Notes: generated by a model not told the origin, from the letters alone. Shown: positions 1 through 7,606, counted from the stretch's first letter. The stretch: 18,738 bases of DNA from DATLAN01 sp035527455 (GCA_035527455.1 DATLAN010000658.1:1-18738), one strand, 5' to 3'. A program made the numbers and translations.

Positions 1-2
1 CC

Positions 3-1397
3 TTCATCCCGGCCGTGGGCGAGAAGGCCGTTTCGACCTTTTCGATCGACGTGGATACGGCCTCGTACGCCAACGTCCGACGGTTCTTGAGCGAAGGCCG
101 GCTGCCGCCGCCTGAGGCCGTGCGGATCGAGGAAATGGTCAACTACTTCCAATACGATTATCCCCAGCCGGCCGAGGAGGTGCCCTTCTCGGTCGATATG
201 GAAGTGGCCCAGTGCCCCTGGAACGGCGAGCACAAGCTGTTGCGGATCGGCCTGAAGGGCCGCGAGATCCCCCGCGAACAGCGCGGGCCGAGCAACCTCG
301 TCTTCCTGCTGGACGTCTCCGGTTCGATGCAGGACGAAGACAAGCTGCCGCTGGTGAAACAGGCCATGTCGATGCTGGTCGATGAACTCACCGAAGACGA
401 CCGCGTTTCCATCGTCACCTACGCCGACGGGACCGAGGTGCGGCTGCCCTCGACCGGCGGACACGACCACACCCGCATCCGGAACGCCATCGACGCGCTC
501 TCCGCCGGCGGCTCCACCTACGGCAGTGCGGGCATCCTGCTGGCCTACGAGCAGGCCGCCGAGCATTTCGTTCCCGGGGGCGTCAATCGCGTGATCCTGG
601 CCACCGACGGCGACCTGAACGTGGGCATCACCGACGACGACGAACTGGTCAAGCTCATCAAGGAAAAGGCCAAGAGCGGCGTCTTCCTGACGGTGCTCGG
701 TTTCGGCACGGGCAACATCAAGGACGCCAAGCTGGAGAAGCTGGCCGACCACGGCAACGGGCTCTACGCCTACGTCGACAATTTCCGTGAAGCCCGCAAG
801 GTGCTGGTCGAACAGATGAGCGGCAGCCTGGTCACCATCGCCAAGGACGTGAAGGTCCAGATCGAGTTCAACCCGGCCGAGGTGCGGAGCTATCGGCTGA
901 TCGGCTACGAGAACCGCGTGATGGCGGCGGAGGATTTCGCCAACGACAAGAAGGACGCCGGCGAGATCGGGGCGGGCCATACGGTCACCGCGCTGTACGA
1001 GATCGTGCCCGATGATACCCGGCCGGCCGACGGCGACGCGGCGGGGCTGAAGTATCAGCAGGCGGCCTTGCCCGAACGCAACCTCTCCGAGGCGGCGGCC
1101 AGCGGCGAGATGGCCACGTTGAAGCTGCGGTACAAGTTGCCCGACCAGCGGACGAGCACGCCGCTGGAGTTCGCGGTCAAGGACGCCGAGAAGGGGTTCG
1201 GCGAGGCGTCGGCCGATTTCCGCTTCGCCACGGCGGTGGCCACCTTCGGCATGGTGTTGCGCGGCTCGCGGCACGCCGGCCCGTTGAACCTTGCGGCCGT
1301 GGAAGAATTCGCCGCCGGCGCGATCGGCGACGACCCGGGCGGATTCCGCACCGAATTCGTCGATCTGGTCCGCCGGGCAAGGAGCCTGGGGCGATAG
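3..1397 (+). CDS. YfbK-like von Willebrand factor type A protein, 5'-truncated
   Basis: The reading frame is open from the window edge, so the true start lies upstream; the GTG at 15 is internal. The first residues (STFSIDVDTASYANVRRFL) match the conserved segment that precedes the VWA domain in YfbK-type proteins. The VWA domain follows, with a complete MIDAS motif DVSGS at about 312-326 and the later acidic ATDGD element near 600. The last third (about 840-1390) corresponds to the C-terminal DUF3520-like domain usual in this family. Such proteins are normally exported or membrane-anchored and bind a divalent metal; their molecular role is not well defined. The signal or lipoprotein segment, if any, is outside the window. 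The gene ends with TAG four bases before an exact 33-bp palindrome and converges on the next gene. The family call is firm, the function is not. Confidence 0.9.
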   Translation, partial: FIPAVGEKAVSTFSIDVDTASYANVRRFLSEGRLPPPEAVRIEEMVNYFQYDYPQPAEEVPFSVDMEVAQCPWNGEHKLLRIGLKGREIPREQRGPSNLVFLLDVSGSMQDEDKLPLVKQAMSMLVDELTEDDRVSIVTYADGTEVRLPSTGGHDHTRIRNAIDALSAGGSTYGSAGILLAYEQAAEHFVPGGVNRVILATDGDLNVGITDDDELVKLIKEKAKSGVFLTVLGFGTGNIKDAKLEKLADHGNGLYAYVDNFREARKVLVEQMSGSLVTIAKDVKVQIEFNPAEVRSYRLIGYENRVMAAEDFANDKKDAGEIGAGHTVTALYEIVPDDTRPADGDAAGLKYQQAALPERNLSEAAASGEMATLKLRYKLPDQRTSTPLEFAVKDAEKGFGEASADFRFATAVATFGMVLRGSRHAGPLNLAAVEEFAAGAIGDDPGGFRTEFVDLVRRARSLGR

Positions 1398-1401
1398 ATG
1401 T

Positions 1402-1497
1402 GTAGGCCGGAACAAGCGCAGCGCAGTTCCGGCATTTGGTGTGGATAGGCCACGTGAAGCCGCTTGCCGGAACTGCGCTGCGCTTGTTCCGGCCTAC
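1402..1497. repeat. Palindromic repeat A, exact 33-bp inverted repeat
   Basis: Positions 1402-1434 and 1465-1497 are perfect reverse complements of 33 bases, separated by a 30-base loop. The arm begins GTAGGCCGGAACAAGCGCAG. It fills the gap between two convergent genes and its right edge contains the TAG stop (1494-1496) of the minus-strand gene. It could act as a bidirectional terminator, although neither side has a U-run. The exactness of the long stem suggests a recent or mobile REP/MITE-like unit rather than an ordinary terminator. Confidence 0.85.
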
Positions 1498-2315
1498 GTT
1501 GCTTCGACAGGAACCGGTGATTCCTCCGTTTCCCCGCGCGGTGTAGCCACGAAACTCTCGTCCACGTCGCGGGACAACCGCAGGTTGCCGATCTGTCCCG
1601 GCAGCCGTCGCCAGGAGCCGCCTTCGGGTTTCCAAAGACACAACCACGGCCAAAGGATCCTCAGGGAGAAGACGCGGCCCACGCGGCGGTAGCCCGAGGA
1701 TCGATGACCGTCGAGCGACTCCCGGTTGTCGCACTCGATCATCAGGAAGACCTCGCGGATCCCCTGCTTTTTTAGATACTCGGGCAGCCGCGCCATCAAG
1801 GCCCCCCAAGCGCCCCACCGAGTGCCTTTCCCGTCGAAACTCCAGGCCACGCCCTCGGGAAACCGGAACACGCAGCCGACGTCGGCCCGGTCCTCGGCGT
1901 GTTGGTTGGGTCCGAAGGAGAGCCACAGACCGGCGCAGATCTCCTCGCCGGCGACGGTAATCGTGCAGACGGCCCCTCGCTGCACGCGGTCGCGGACCCT
2001 TTCGGGATTCTCGAAGTAGGGACCGAGTTGCGGCAACTCTTCTTCACGTGCCGGGCGCACCTGGAACGCCCGCGGGATCCGCCCGTGGCACTTCAATTCG
2101 GAAACCGAGGCGGCGAACACATCGACGCAGCAGAGCCTCAGCATCTTGTGCAGCCGACAGATGCCGATCAGTCTTCGCACCACCCGGTACAGGGTGAGCC
2201 GAATGCCTTGGGATCGGGCGAAACGAACGGCCTTGACCAGCAGGTTCGCCTTGCCCGCTGCTGTGGAAGGTCTTCTTGAAGTCATGGAGTGTTGCCTTGA
2301 ACGAGCCGGGAACAT
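1494..2315 (-). CDS. GNAT-like acyltransferase candidate
   Basis: A 273-residue protein if the first ATG (2315) is used; an internal ATG at 2285, with AAGG upstream, gives 263 residues, and neither start has a strong Shine-Dalgarno. The N-terminus is basic with a weakly hydrophobic stretch. The central part (about residues 85-225) has the spacing of a GNAT fold: an 'RPAREEELPQL' opening strand-helix, a strand with 'VAGEEICAGLWLSF', a helix with 'WGALMARLPEYLKKQGIREV', then 'ECDNRESLDGHRSSGYRRVGR', which resembles the end of a GNAT domain where the substrate differs from its neighbours at a Gly-Tyr. No acetyl-CoA loop of the classic R/Q-x-x-G-x-G/A type is obvious, so the assignment is by overall pattern only. 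It is divergent from the acyl carrier protein gene, so a shared acylation role is possible but unproven. Its TAG stop lies inside palindrome A, so the C-terminus may have been changed by insertion of that repeat. Confidence 0.6.
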   Translation of the reverse strand: MFPARSRQHSMTSRRPSTAAGKANLLVKAVRFARSQGIRLTLYRVVRRLIGICRLHKMLRLCCVDVFAASVSELKCHGRIPRAFQVRPAREEELPQLGPYFENPERVRDRVQRGAVCTITVAGEEICAGLWLSFGPNQHAEDRADVGCVFRFPEGVAWSFDGKGTRWGAWGALMARLPEYLKKQGIREVFLMIECDNRESLDGHRSSGYRRVGRVFSLRILWPWLCLWKPEGGSWRRLPGQIGNLRLSRDVDESFVATPRGETEESPVPVEAT

Positions 2316-2639
2316 CTTTTCGGACTGCCAGCGGTCACCGCCCGAAAATGCGGACAGTCATCGTAACCCTACGCTATCCCTCGTGCCGGTCAATCGCGAG
2401 GATGGCCCCGGCGGTGTTGAAAAAAGACAACCTGCGACGAGACGGGTGACGACAATTTGCCGCATCTGGGACCTGCAACGCTGCGCAACTGGCCCTCCCG
2501 GAACGACTTGGGAACGTCGCCGGCAAATGGTACAGGACCTGCTGTTTCCTGCGTTCGACCCGGTAAGTTATCTCTCGGCCGCCCCAAGACGCGCATCCCG
2601 AGAACCGTTTCGATCGCACCTTCGGAGAGACTCGCCCCC
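2316..2639. other. Divergent intergenic region between the acyltransferase candidate and the ACP gene
   Basis: About 320 bases between two divergently read genes must contain both promoters. I see no convincing -35/-10 pair with proper spacing on either strand, no long hairpin and no coding pattern. The only clear element is GGAGA at 2624-2628, eleven bases before the ACP start codon, which is a usable though distant Shine-Dalgarno. Confidence 0.5.
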
Positions 2640-2894
2640 ATGACCGACATCCAAGAATCTCTGCGTCAGTTCATCCAGGAAAACTTCCTCTTCGGCCGGG
2701 AACTGGCCATCTCCGACGACGACTCGCTGATGGAAAGCGGGATCGTCGATTCCACGGGCGTGCTGGAACTGATCATGTTCGTCGAGAGCCAGTTCGCCAT
2801 CACCGTCGACGGGGATGAACTGGTGCCCGAGAATCTCGATTCCATCGCCAACCTGACGCGGTTCATCACGTCGAAGTGCCACGTCTTGGCCTGA
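2640..2894 (+). CDS. Acyl carrier protein (stand-alone phosphopantetheine carrier)
   Basis: An 84-residue acidic protein of typical ACP length. The ATG at 2640 is chosen because the similarity begins there and GGAGA lies upstream; the frame is open further upstream but without coding character. The carrier-protein core is seen at residues 26-45 (DDDSLMESGIVDSTGVLELI), with Ser38 in the 'VDS' motif as the expected 4'-phosphopantetheine attachment site. A second conserved block, 'VPENLDSIANLTRFI', forms the last helices. It resembles the stand-alone carriers that work with adenylating enzymes or acyltransferases in secondary metabolite or polysaccharide clusters more than the fatty-acid AcpP ('DSLD' motif). 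No synthetase, ketosynthase or phosphopantetheinyl transferase lies in the window, so its partner is unknown; the divergent GNAT-like gene is the only nearby candidate. The family assignment is secure. Confidence 0.9.
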   Translation: MTDIQESLRQFIQENFLFGRELAISDDDSLMESGIVDSTGVLELIMFVESQFAITVDGDELVPENLDSIANLTRFITSKCHVLA

Positions 2895-2924
2895 CGGCCG
2901 CGTGCTCTTGCGAAGTCGCGGCCG

Positions 2925-3077
2925 AACCGGTACGATCCGGGTACCTTCCACGTTCGCGACGACGGCTGGATGGGCGTCTGCCTGACGCTCCGCGGCCCGA
3001 TCACTATCGAGCCGGCCAAGCCGTTGCGGTTGCGCTACAGTCTGTCGGTGCATGGCGGCGTGCCCGAAGCGGATCAC
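2925..3077 (+). pseudogene. Decayed C-terminal fragment of a larger protein (possibly DUF6807/PmoA-like)
   Basis: In the same frame as the ACP but after its stop, codons 2925-3071 read as convincing protein: 'NRYDPGTFHVRDDGWMGV' followed by 'CLTLRGPITIEPAKPLRLRY' and 'SLSVHGGVPEA'. This looks like the C-terminal beta-sandwich edge of a DUF6807 (PmoA-like) or similar secreted planctomycete protein. It has no start codon with a Shine-Dalgarno (the only ATG, 2970, is mid-domain), it is about 50 residues long, and the protein pattern fades after 3077 without a sensible stop. I read it as the tail of a gene lost by deletion. The family name is from memory of the motif pattern and is tentative; that it is a remnant is more certain. 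Confidence 0.4.
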
Positions 3078-3141
3078 GAAAACTCGGGGAAAGCGCCTCT
3101 GGGGATAGAGGCCAACCCCCTATTGTGGGTTCCCGCGGCTG

Positions 3142-3169
3142 TTGACCGATGGAAGAAAGGCGGCATAAT
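3142..3169 (+). promoter_or_regulatory. Sigma70-type promoter of the DUF6978/DUF1828 pair
   Basis: TTGACC (3142-3147) and CATAAT (3164-3169) each match the consensus at five of six positions and are 16 bases apart. Transcription would begin near 3176, giving a leader of about 97 bases before the first gene. The next two entries describe operator-like sequences in that leader. Confidence 0.5.
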
Positions 3170-3201
3170 GTCCATTTGTTGCCCCAGGCGGGGTGTCCAT
3201 T
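3169..3201 (+). repeat. Direct repeat TGTCCATT at the transcription start of the gene pair
   Basis: The octamer TGTCCATT occurs at 3169-3176 and 3194-3201, 25 bases apart (about 2.4 helical turns), with CCCC/GGGG complementary runs between them. It starts at the last base of the -10 box and covers the expected start site, as a repressor site would. The repressor is not known. Confidence 0.3.
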
Positions 3202-3235
3202 GTCCCCAAGAAAGTCGCCGCAGGCGATTCTATAC

Positions 3236-3247
3236 TACTGTACAGTA
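3236..3247. promoter_or_regulatory. Perfect 12-bp palindrome TACTGTACAGTA, operator candidate
   Basis: TACTGTACAGTA is fully self-complementary and sits 25 bases before the GTG start of the first gene, in a markedly AT-rich stretch. A TATAAT at 3250-3255 directly follows, but it lacks a -35 partner and would start transcription only about 11 bases before the GTG. The palindrome suits a dimeric DNA-binding regulator; neither protein of the pair shows an obvious HTH or RHH domain. Confidence 0.4.
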
Positions 3248-3272
3248 TTTATAATTGATTCGGGAGATGCAA

Positions 3273-3707
3273 GTGTTGACGCAAGAACGCGCCGACGAAC
3301 TCATGGGCTTGCCCAAGCAATGTGCGGACCGCTCGCCGATCGAATTTCCCCTGGCCGGAGAAGCGTTGCTGCTCGAACTGAGGTCGGAGGACGGAAGAGA
3401 ATCCTTTCTCCTCGATGTAAACCGCAAAGGCAGGATCAAGCTCAAGAAATGTACGTACCAGGAACGATACGCAGTGGTTGAGATCTTGTTGCGTCTCGAC
3501 CTGAACGGCCCTCCGCACGAAAACCCGGACGGCTCTGAAATCCCAACACCGCATCTGCACGTGTATCGCGAGGGATTCGCCGACAAATGGGCACAATCTG
3601 TTCCGCCGAAGTTCTCGAACACTGACGACTTGGTCGGCACTTTGGGGGATTTCCTGCGCTATTGCGGGGTCCAAGAGATTCCAGAAATCCAAAGCGGAGT
3701 AACATGA
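3273..3707 (+). CDS. DUF6978-like protein, first gene of a coupled pair
   Basis: A 144-residue protein starting at GTG 3273, chosen because GGGAG (3262-3266) is six bases upstream and because the protein then begins 'MLTQERADELMGLPK', the form I recall for this family; TTG 3255 and ATG 3267 are in frame but lack a spaced Shine-Dalgarno. The middle has alternating charged beta-strand patterns ('LLLELRSEDGRESFLLDVNR', 'GRIKLKKCTYQ'), then 'LLRLDLNGPPHENPDGSEIP' and 'PHLHVYREGFADKWA', with His, Asp and Glu residues that look conserved and might bind metal. There is no signal peptide or membrane segment, so it should be cytoplasmic. Its stop overlaps the start of the next gene, so the two are translated together. 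Base composition is lower in GC than the flanking genes, which suggests transfer. The family name is my recollection of the sequence pattern; the function is unknown. Confidence 0.75.
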   Translation: MLTQERADELMGLPKQCADRSPIEFPLAGEALLLELRSEDGRESFLLDVNRKGRIKLKKCTYQERYAVVEILLRLDLNGPPHENPDGSEIPTPHLHVYREGFADKWAQSVPPKFSNTDDLVGTLGDFLRYCGVQEIPEIQSGVT

Positions 3708-4471
3708 TGGTCACGGACTGCAAGAAGCTGGTCGAGTCGTATCTGGGCTGGCTGCGGGACAAGATCAGTGTTGCGGATATTCAAGGCGTGTGCGAGATCA
3801 CGACGCCGTTCTTGGATCGCCACAACGACCGCCTACAAATATACGTCGAATGCCGGGGAGATCGTGTACGACTTTCCGATGACGGCTACATCATTGGCGA
3901 CCTCGAAAGCTGTGGTTGTGCGCTTGACACTCCGCATCGCAAAGAGATGCTCCAAACGGTTCTCGCCGGATATGGTGTGAGCGAAGACCATGGGGAACTC
4001 GTCGTCGAGGCGATGGAGCGGGACTTCCCGAAGAAGAAACATGCCCTGCTTCAAGCCATGTTGAGCGTGAACGACATGTTCATGACGGCCCGGCAGAGGG
4101 TCGCTTATTTGTTCGTCGAAGACGTCGCACACTACCTTCGCGAGAGCGAAGTCAGGTTCTCGCCGAACGTCGAATTCACGGGCAGCAGCGGATTCACTCA
4201 CAAGTACGACTTCCTGATTCCCCCTTCGAGAACCGAGCCTGAACGCATTCTTCGGGCGATCAACAATCCTTCTCGCGACAGCGCCACCTCAATGATCTTC
4301 TCCTGGACAGATACCAAAGACGTGCGCCCTGCAAAGTCCAAAGCGTACGTCATCCTCAATGATGCGGAGAGAGAACCGAGTTCCGATGTGTTGCACGCGT
4401 TCTCTCATTACGGCATAACAGCCGTTCTCTGGTCTCAACGGGACGGATACACGATGCAACTCGCAACCTAG
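3707..4471 (+). CDS. DUF1828/DUF1829-like protein, second gene of a coupled pair
   Basis: A 254-residue protein. Two ATGs abut (3704 and 3707); GGAG at 3696-3699 is seven bases from 3707 and only four from 3704, so 3707 is preferred. Either way the start overlaps the upstream TGA stop (3705-3707), a classic coupling arrangement. The N-terminal half carries the DUF1828 pattern 'LQIYVECRGDRVRLSDDGY' followed by 'IIGDLESCG'. The C-terminal half resembles DUF1829: 'GFTHKYDFLIPPSRTEPERI', then 'LRAINNPSRDSATSMIFSWTD' shortened at its edges, and a final 'HYGITAVLWSQRDGY'. The second half has a strand-helix layout that could be a degenerate PD-(D/E)XK-like fold, but no clear catalytic lysine is visible, so this is speculation. 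It is cytoplasmic, with no export signal. A 5-bp hairpin (4473-4486) follows the stop. The function is unknown; the pairing suggests toxin-antitoxin, defence or anti-defence. Confidence 0.75.
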   Translation: MVTDCKKLVESYLGWLRDKISVADIQGVCEITTPFLDRHNDRLQIYVECRGDRVRLSDDGYIIGDLESCGCALDTPHRKEMLQTVLAGYGVSEDHGELVVEAMERDFPKKKHALLQAMLSVNDMFMTARQRVAYLFVEDVAHYLRESEVRFSPNVEFTGSSGFTHKYDFLIPPSRTEPERILRAINNPSRDSATSMIFSWTDTKDVRPAKSKAYVILNDAEREPSSDVLHAFSHYGITAVLWSQRDGYTMQLAT

Positions 4472-4472
4472 C

Positions 4473-4486
4473 CGACGATCACGTCG
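4473..4486 (+). terminator. Weak hairpin after the gene pair
   Basis: CGACG (4473-4477) and CGTCG (4482-4486) pair around a four-base loop immediately after the TAG stop. The stem is short and no U-run follows, so it is at best a weak terminator. Confidence 0.2.
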
Positions 4487-4576
4487 TACGAACCGATTGC
4501 GGCCCGACGACCTGTGAGTCCAACGTGTGGCAATGGTTCTGACAAGAAGTCGACAGCCCTGCCGCGGAGCGACCCC

Positions 4577-7500
4577 GTGAGATGGAATACACTTCTTGCT
4601 GCGGCACTGACCACGCTTTGGCTTGCGGAACACGCCTTCGCCGACGAAGTCAAAGTCTCGCATTGCTTCCAAGGCGACACCGTGGCGGCGATCGATGACG
4701 GAGCCGAACCGCAGAGCCCGATCGATCGGCCGCGGCATTCCTTCTGGCCGCACCAGGGGACGACCGAGTGGGTCGAATACCACTTCGACCGGCCGCGGAA
4801 GCTCACCGGCACGGAGATCTATTGGCTCGACGACACACCCGGCGGCGGCTGCCCCGTGCCCGAGTCGTGGCGGCTGTTCTATCGCCGCGACGACCGCTGG
4901 GTGCCGGTGGAAAACACCAGCCCCTTCGGCGTCGAGAAGGGCGTGTTCAACCGCGTGACCTTCCAGCCGATCGAGACGCCGGCCCTGCGGATCGAGGTGA
5001 AATCCCGCCCGGGCTTCGGCAGCGGGATCATCGAATGGGACGTCCGCGACGATCCGGAACTCGTCCGGGCGCGAACACTGAAGCGGCAGCTTGCGGTGAT
5101 TCGGGACCTCCGCGCCGAACCGGATCCCTCGCCGCTGATCGAGCGGATCCGGCGGACGCACGGTTTCTCGCCCGAGGCCCAAACGTATTTCGCCCAACTG
5201 GCCGAACTGAAAAGCCGCGGCGATCGGCTCCGGGCGGAAATCGAATCGGGCCGGATCGACGACGATCGCGTGTTGGCGGAATTCGCCGAGGAGTTTCACG
5301 GCTTCCTGACCGGGCAACTGAAACACCTCGCACCGATCGCCTACTACACCCGCTATCCGCTCCAGCGGCCCAACGCCATCAACTGCCACATCTGGCAGAG
5401 CGTTCCGGAGCGATTCGGCTGCAGCATCCGCGTCTACGATCCGGCCCGGCCGGAGATACCGCCCGAGACGATCTTCAGCGATCCGGCCGGTTCGATCTAC
5501 GACATGAACCTCTCGCGCGACGCCCGGACGCTCTTCTTCTCGTTCAAGCGGGAAGACGAGCCGTGCTGGCAGATCTACGAGATCGGCGTCGACGGGCAGG
5601 GGTTGAAGAAGATCAGCCGAGACCCGCAGTATTACGAAGTCGGCCCGATCGAACTGCCCGACGGCGATTTGCTGTTCGTCTCCACGCGGCGCGGCGGATA
5701 CACGCTCTGTCAGCCGGGGCCTTGCTCGAACTTGTACGTGATGCGGCGCGACGGCAGCGAGGTGCGGTGCGTCAGCCAGAACACGCTCTCCGACTTCTCG
5801 CCCCAGCTACTGCCCGACGGCCGCGTGCTGTTCACCCGTTGGGAATACGTCGATCGCGACCTGACCTACCGGCAGAGCCTCTGGACGCAGAACCCCGACG
5901 GGCGGCGGTTCCAACTCTTCTTCGGCAACACGATCCGCGACCTGGGCACCTTCTGGCAGGCCCGGCCGGTCCCCGGACACGGCAACCTGGTCGTGGCCAC
6001 CTTCGCGCCGCACCACGGACACCCGCACGGGGCCATCGGGCTGATCGACAACAGCACCGGCCTGGAAGCACCCCGAGGGGAAGGCTTCGCGTGGATCACG
6101 CAGGAATTCCCCCAAATCTACGACCAGCCCTTCCGCAACTCGTATCGCGACCCGTTTCCCACCAGCGACTACCAGTTCCTGGTCGCTTACGGCGGCGGAC
6201 GGCAGCGGCCGGGCCGATTCGGCGTGTATCTGTTGGACCTCTGCGACAACCAGGTCAAGATCGTCGACGACCCGGAGATGGATTGCTTCGGACCGCTGCC
6301 GTTGCGGCCGTCCCAAGCGCCGCCGGGCGTGGCGGCGCTGGAACACGACGGCGACCCGCGCGAGGATCATCTTCAATGGGGCAAGGTCCTTGTCGCCGAC
6401 GTGTACCAGGGGCTGACGGGAATCGAGCGCGGCCGGGTCAAGTACATCCAGGTCATGGAACAGGTCCGCAAGACGAGCGATCTGACCCATCGGGCGTTCG
6501 ATCAGTCGCCGGTGATGAGCTACGGCACCTATTACGCCAAGCGCTGCTGGGGCCGCGTGCCCGTCGAGCCGGACGGGTCGGCCCACTTCCGGGTGCCGGC
6601 TCTGCGGGAAATCTACTTCCAGGTGCTCGACGCCGAGGGGAGAGAACTGCAGCGGCAGACCTCGGCCGTGCAACTCATGCCGGGCGAGACGCAGTCGTGC
6701 ATCGGTTGTCACGAGCGGCGGAACTGGGCGCCGCCGGACCACCAGGGCAAGGTCCCCGCCGCCTTCGCCCGGCCAGCCGCCGTGCCCGAGTTTCCCGCGT
6801 GGGCACCCGACGGGATCATCGATTTCTGCAACGTCGTGCAGCCGGTGCTGGACAAGTATTGCGTGCGTTGTCACGCCGGGCCCGATCCCGACGGCGGGTA
6901 CGACCTCTCCGGCGACAAGACGCGGCTGTTCAACATGGCCTACGACAATCTGCTGGGCCGCAGCCGCTCCTACCGCCAGCACGACATGGCCACCGGCGAG
7001 ATGCTGCCGTCCGAGGCCGCCAAGGGAAAGCCGCTGGTCCATTTCTATTGGCTGCTGCGGACGCCGACCGCCGTGAACCGCCCGCTGTGGACCGGCTCGC
7101 ACGCCAGCCGGCTGTTGGAGTACGTCGATACGGACCACTGCGAGCAGGCGATTCCGCCGGAAGATCGGCAGCGGATCTACACGTGGATCGACGCCAACGT
7201 GCCGTACTACGGCACCTACGACCACAGCCGCCCGCTCTCGCCCGGCTATCGGGATCTGTGTACGGACGTGGAGACGGGCCGGGAGTCGGAGTGGTTCGCC
7301 GGGCGGTATCTGGGCGTTTACAACGGGCGTTGTGCATCCTGTCACGGCGGCGTGCCGCACCCGAACGACCACGCCAACATCTGGGACGGCCGCCTGGCGT
7401 GGATCAACTTCACCCGTCCCGAGCACAGCCCCGCGCTGACGGCCCACCTCTCGAAGCCGCTGGGCCGCGGGCTGGGCACCGAAAAAGGCGGCAGCGGACC

Positions 7501-7603
7501 GCCGCTTTTCCAAGACGCCACCGACCCCGACTACGTCACGATGCTCGAAACCGTCGAAGAAGGCCGCCGCAAGATGCTGGAACATCCGCGGGTGGATAGG
7601 TAG
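4577..7603 (+). CDS. Exported triheme hydrazine-synthase-alpha-related protein with beta-propeller
   Basis: A 1008-residue secreted protein. The GTG at 4577 is preferred to the GTG at 4514: GGAG (4566-4569) is seven bases upstream and a clean signal peptide begins there (RWNTLLAAALTTLWLAEHAF, cleavage after AFA near residue 22). Residues about 30-160 look like a discoidin/F5-F8 type-C-like sandwich. Residues about 270-500 form TolB/PD40-type propeller blades ('DGDLLFVSTRRGGYTLCQPG', 'LPDGRVLFTRWEYVDRDLTY'). Three c-type heme motifs follow: CIGCH (708-712), CVRCH (762-766) and CASCH (919-923). This order matches the HzsA-related proteins common in Planctomycetota that are not anammox bacteria. 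True hydrazine synthase needs beta and gamma subunits, which are absent here, so hydrazine synthesis is unlikely; a periplasmic electron-transfer or redox role is inferred. A palindrome starts three bases after the TAG stop. Confidence 0.85.
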   Translation: MRWNTLLAAALTTLWLAEHAFADEVKVSHCFQGDTVAAIDDGAEPQSPIDRPRHSFWPHQGTTEWVEYHFDRPRKLTGTEIYWLDDTPGGGCPVPESWRLFYRRDDRWVPVENTSPFGVEKGVFNRVTFQPIETPALRIEVKSRPGFGSGIIEWDVRDDPELVRARTLKRQLAVIRDLRAEPDPSPLIERIRRTHGFSPEAQTYFAQLAELKSRGDRLRAEIESGRIDDDRVLAEFAEEFHGFLTGQLKHLAPIAYYTRYPLQRPNAINCHIWQSVPERFGCSIRVYDPARPEIPPETIFSDPAGSIYDMNLSRDARTLFFSFKREDEPCWQIYEIGVDGQGLKKISRDPQYYEVGPIELPDGDLLFVSTRRGGYTLCQPGPCSNLYVMRRDGSEVRCVSQNTLSDFSPQLLPDGRVLFTRWEYVDRDLTYRQSLWTQNPDGRRFQLFFGNTIRDLGTFWQARPVPGHGNLVVATFAPHHGHPHGAIGLIDNSTGLEAPRGEGFAWITQEFPQIYDQPFRNSYRDPFPTSDYQFLVAYGGGRQRPGRFGVYLLDLCDNQVKIVDDPEMDCFGPLPLRPSQAPPGVAALEHDGDPREDHLQWGKVLVADVYQGLTGIERGRVKYIQVMEQVRKTSDLTHRAFDQSPVMSYGTYYAKRCWGRVPVEPDGSAHFRVPALREIYFQVLDAEGRELQRQTSAVQLMPGETQSCIGCHERRNWAPPDHQGKVPAAFARPAAVPEFPAWAPDGIIDFCNVVQPVLDKYCVRCHAGPDPDGGYDLSGDKTRLFNMAYDNLLGRSRSYRQHDMATGEMLPSEAAKGKPLVHFYWLLRTPTAVNRPLWTGSHASRLLEYVDTDHCEQAIPPEDRQRIYTWIDANVPYYGTYDHSRPLSPGYRDLCTDVETGRESEWFAGRYLGVYNGRCASCHGGVPHPNDHANIWDGRLAWINFTRPEHSPALTAHLSKPLGRGLGTEKGGSGPPLFQDATDPDYVTMLETVEEGRRKMLEHPRVDR

Positions 7604-7606
7604 CTG

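Noticed and set aside
3236..3247. LexA binding site
   Set aside because: The palindrome contains CTGTACAG, but the enterobacterial LexA box needs eight bases between CTGT and ACAG, which are absent here.
5807..7585. A 592-codon minus-strand frame opposite the HzsA-related gene
   Set aside because: It has no recognisable domain or Shine-Dalgarno and is a codon-position shadow of the plus-strand gene.
4768..7599. A 943-codon plus-strand frame inside the HzsA-related gene
   Set aside because: Its product is dominated by Arg, Pro, Gly and Ala as expected of a shifted frame, and the other frame has heme motifs and a signal peptide.
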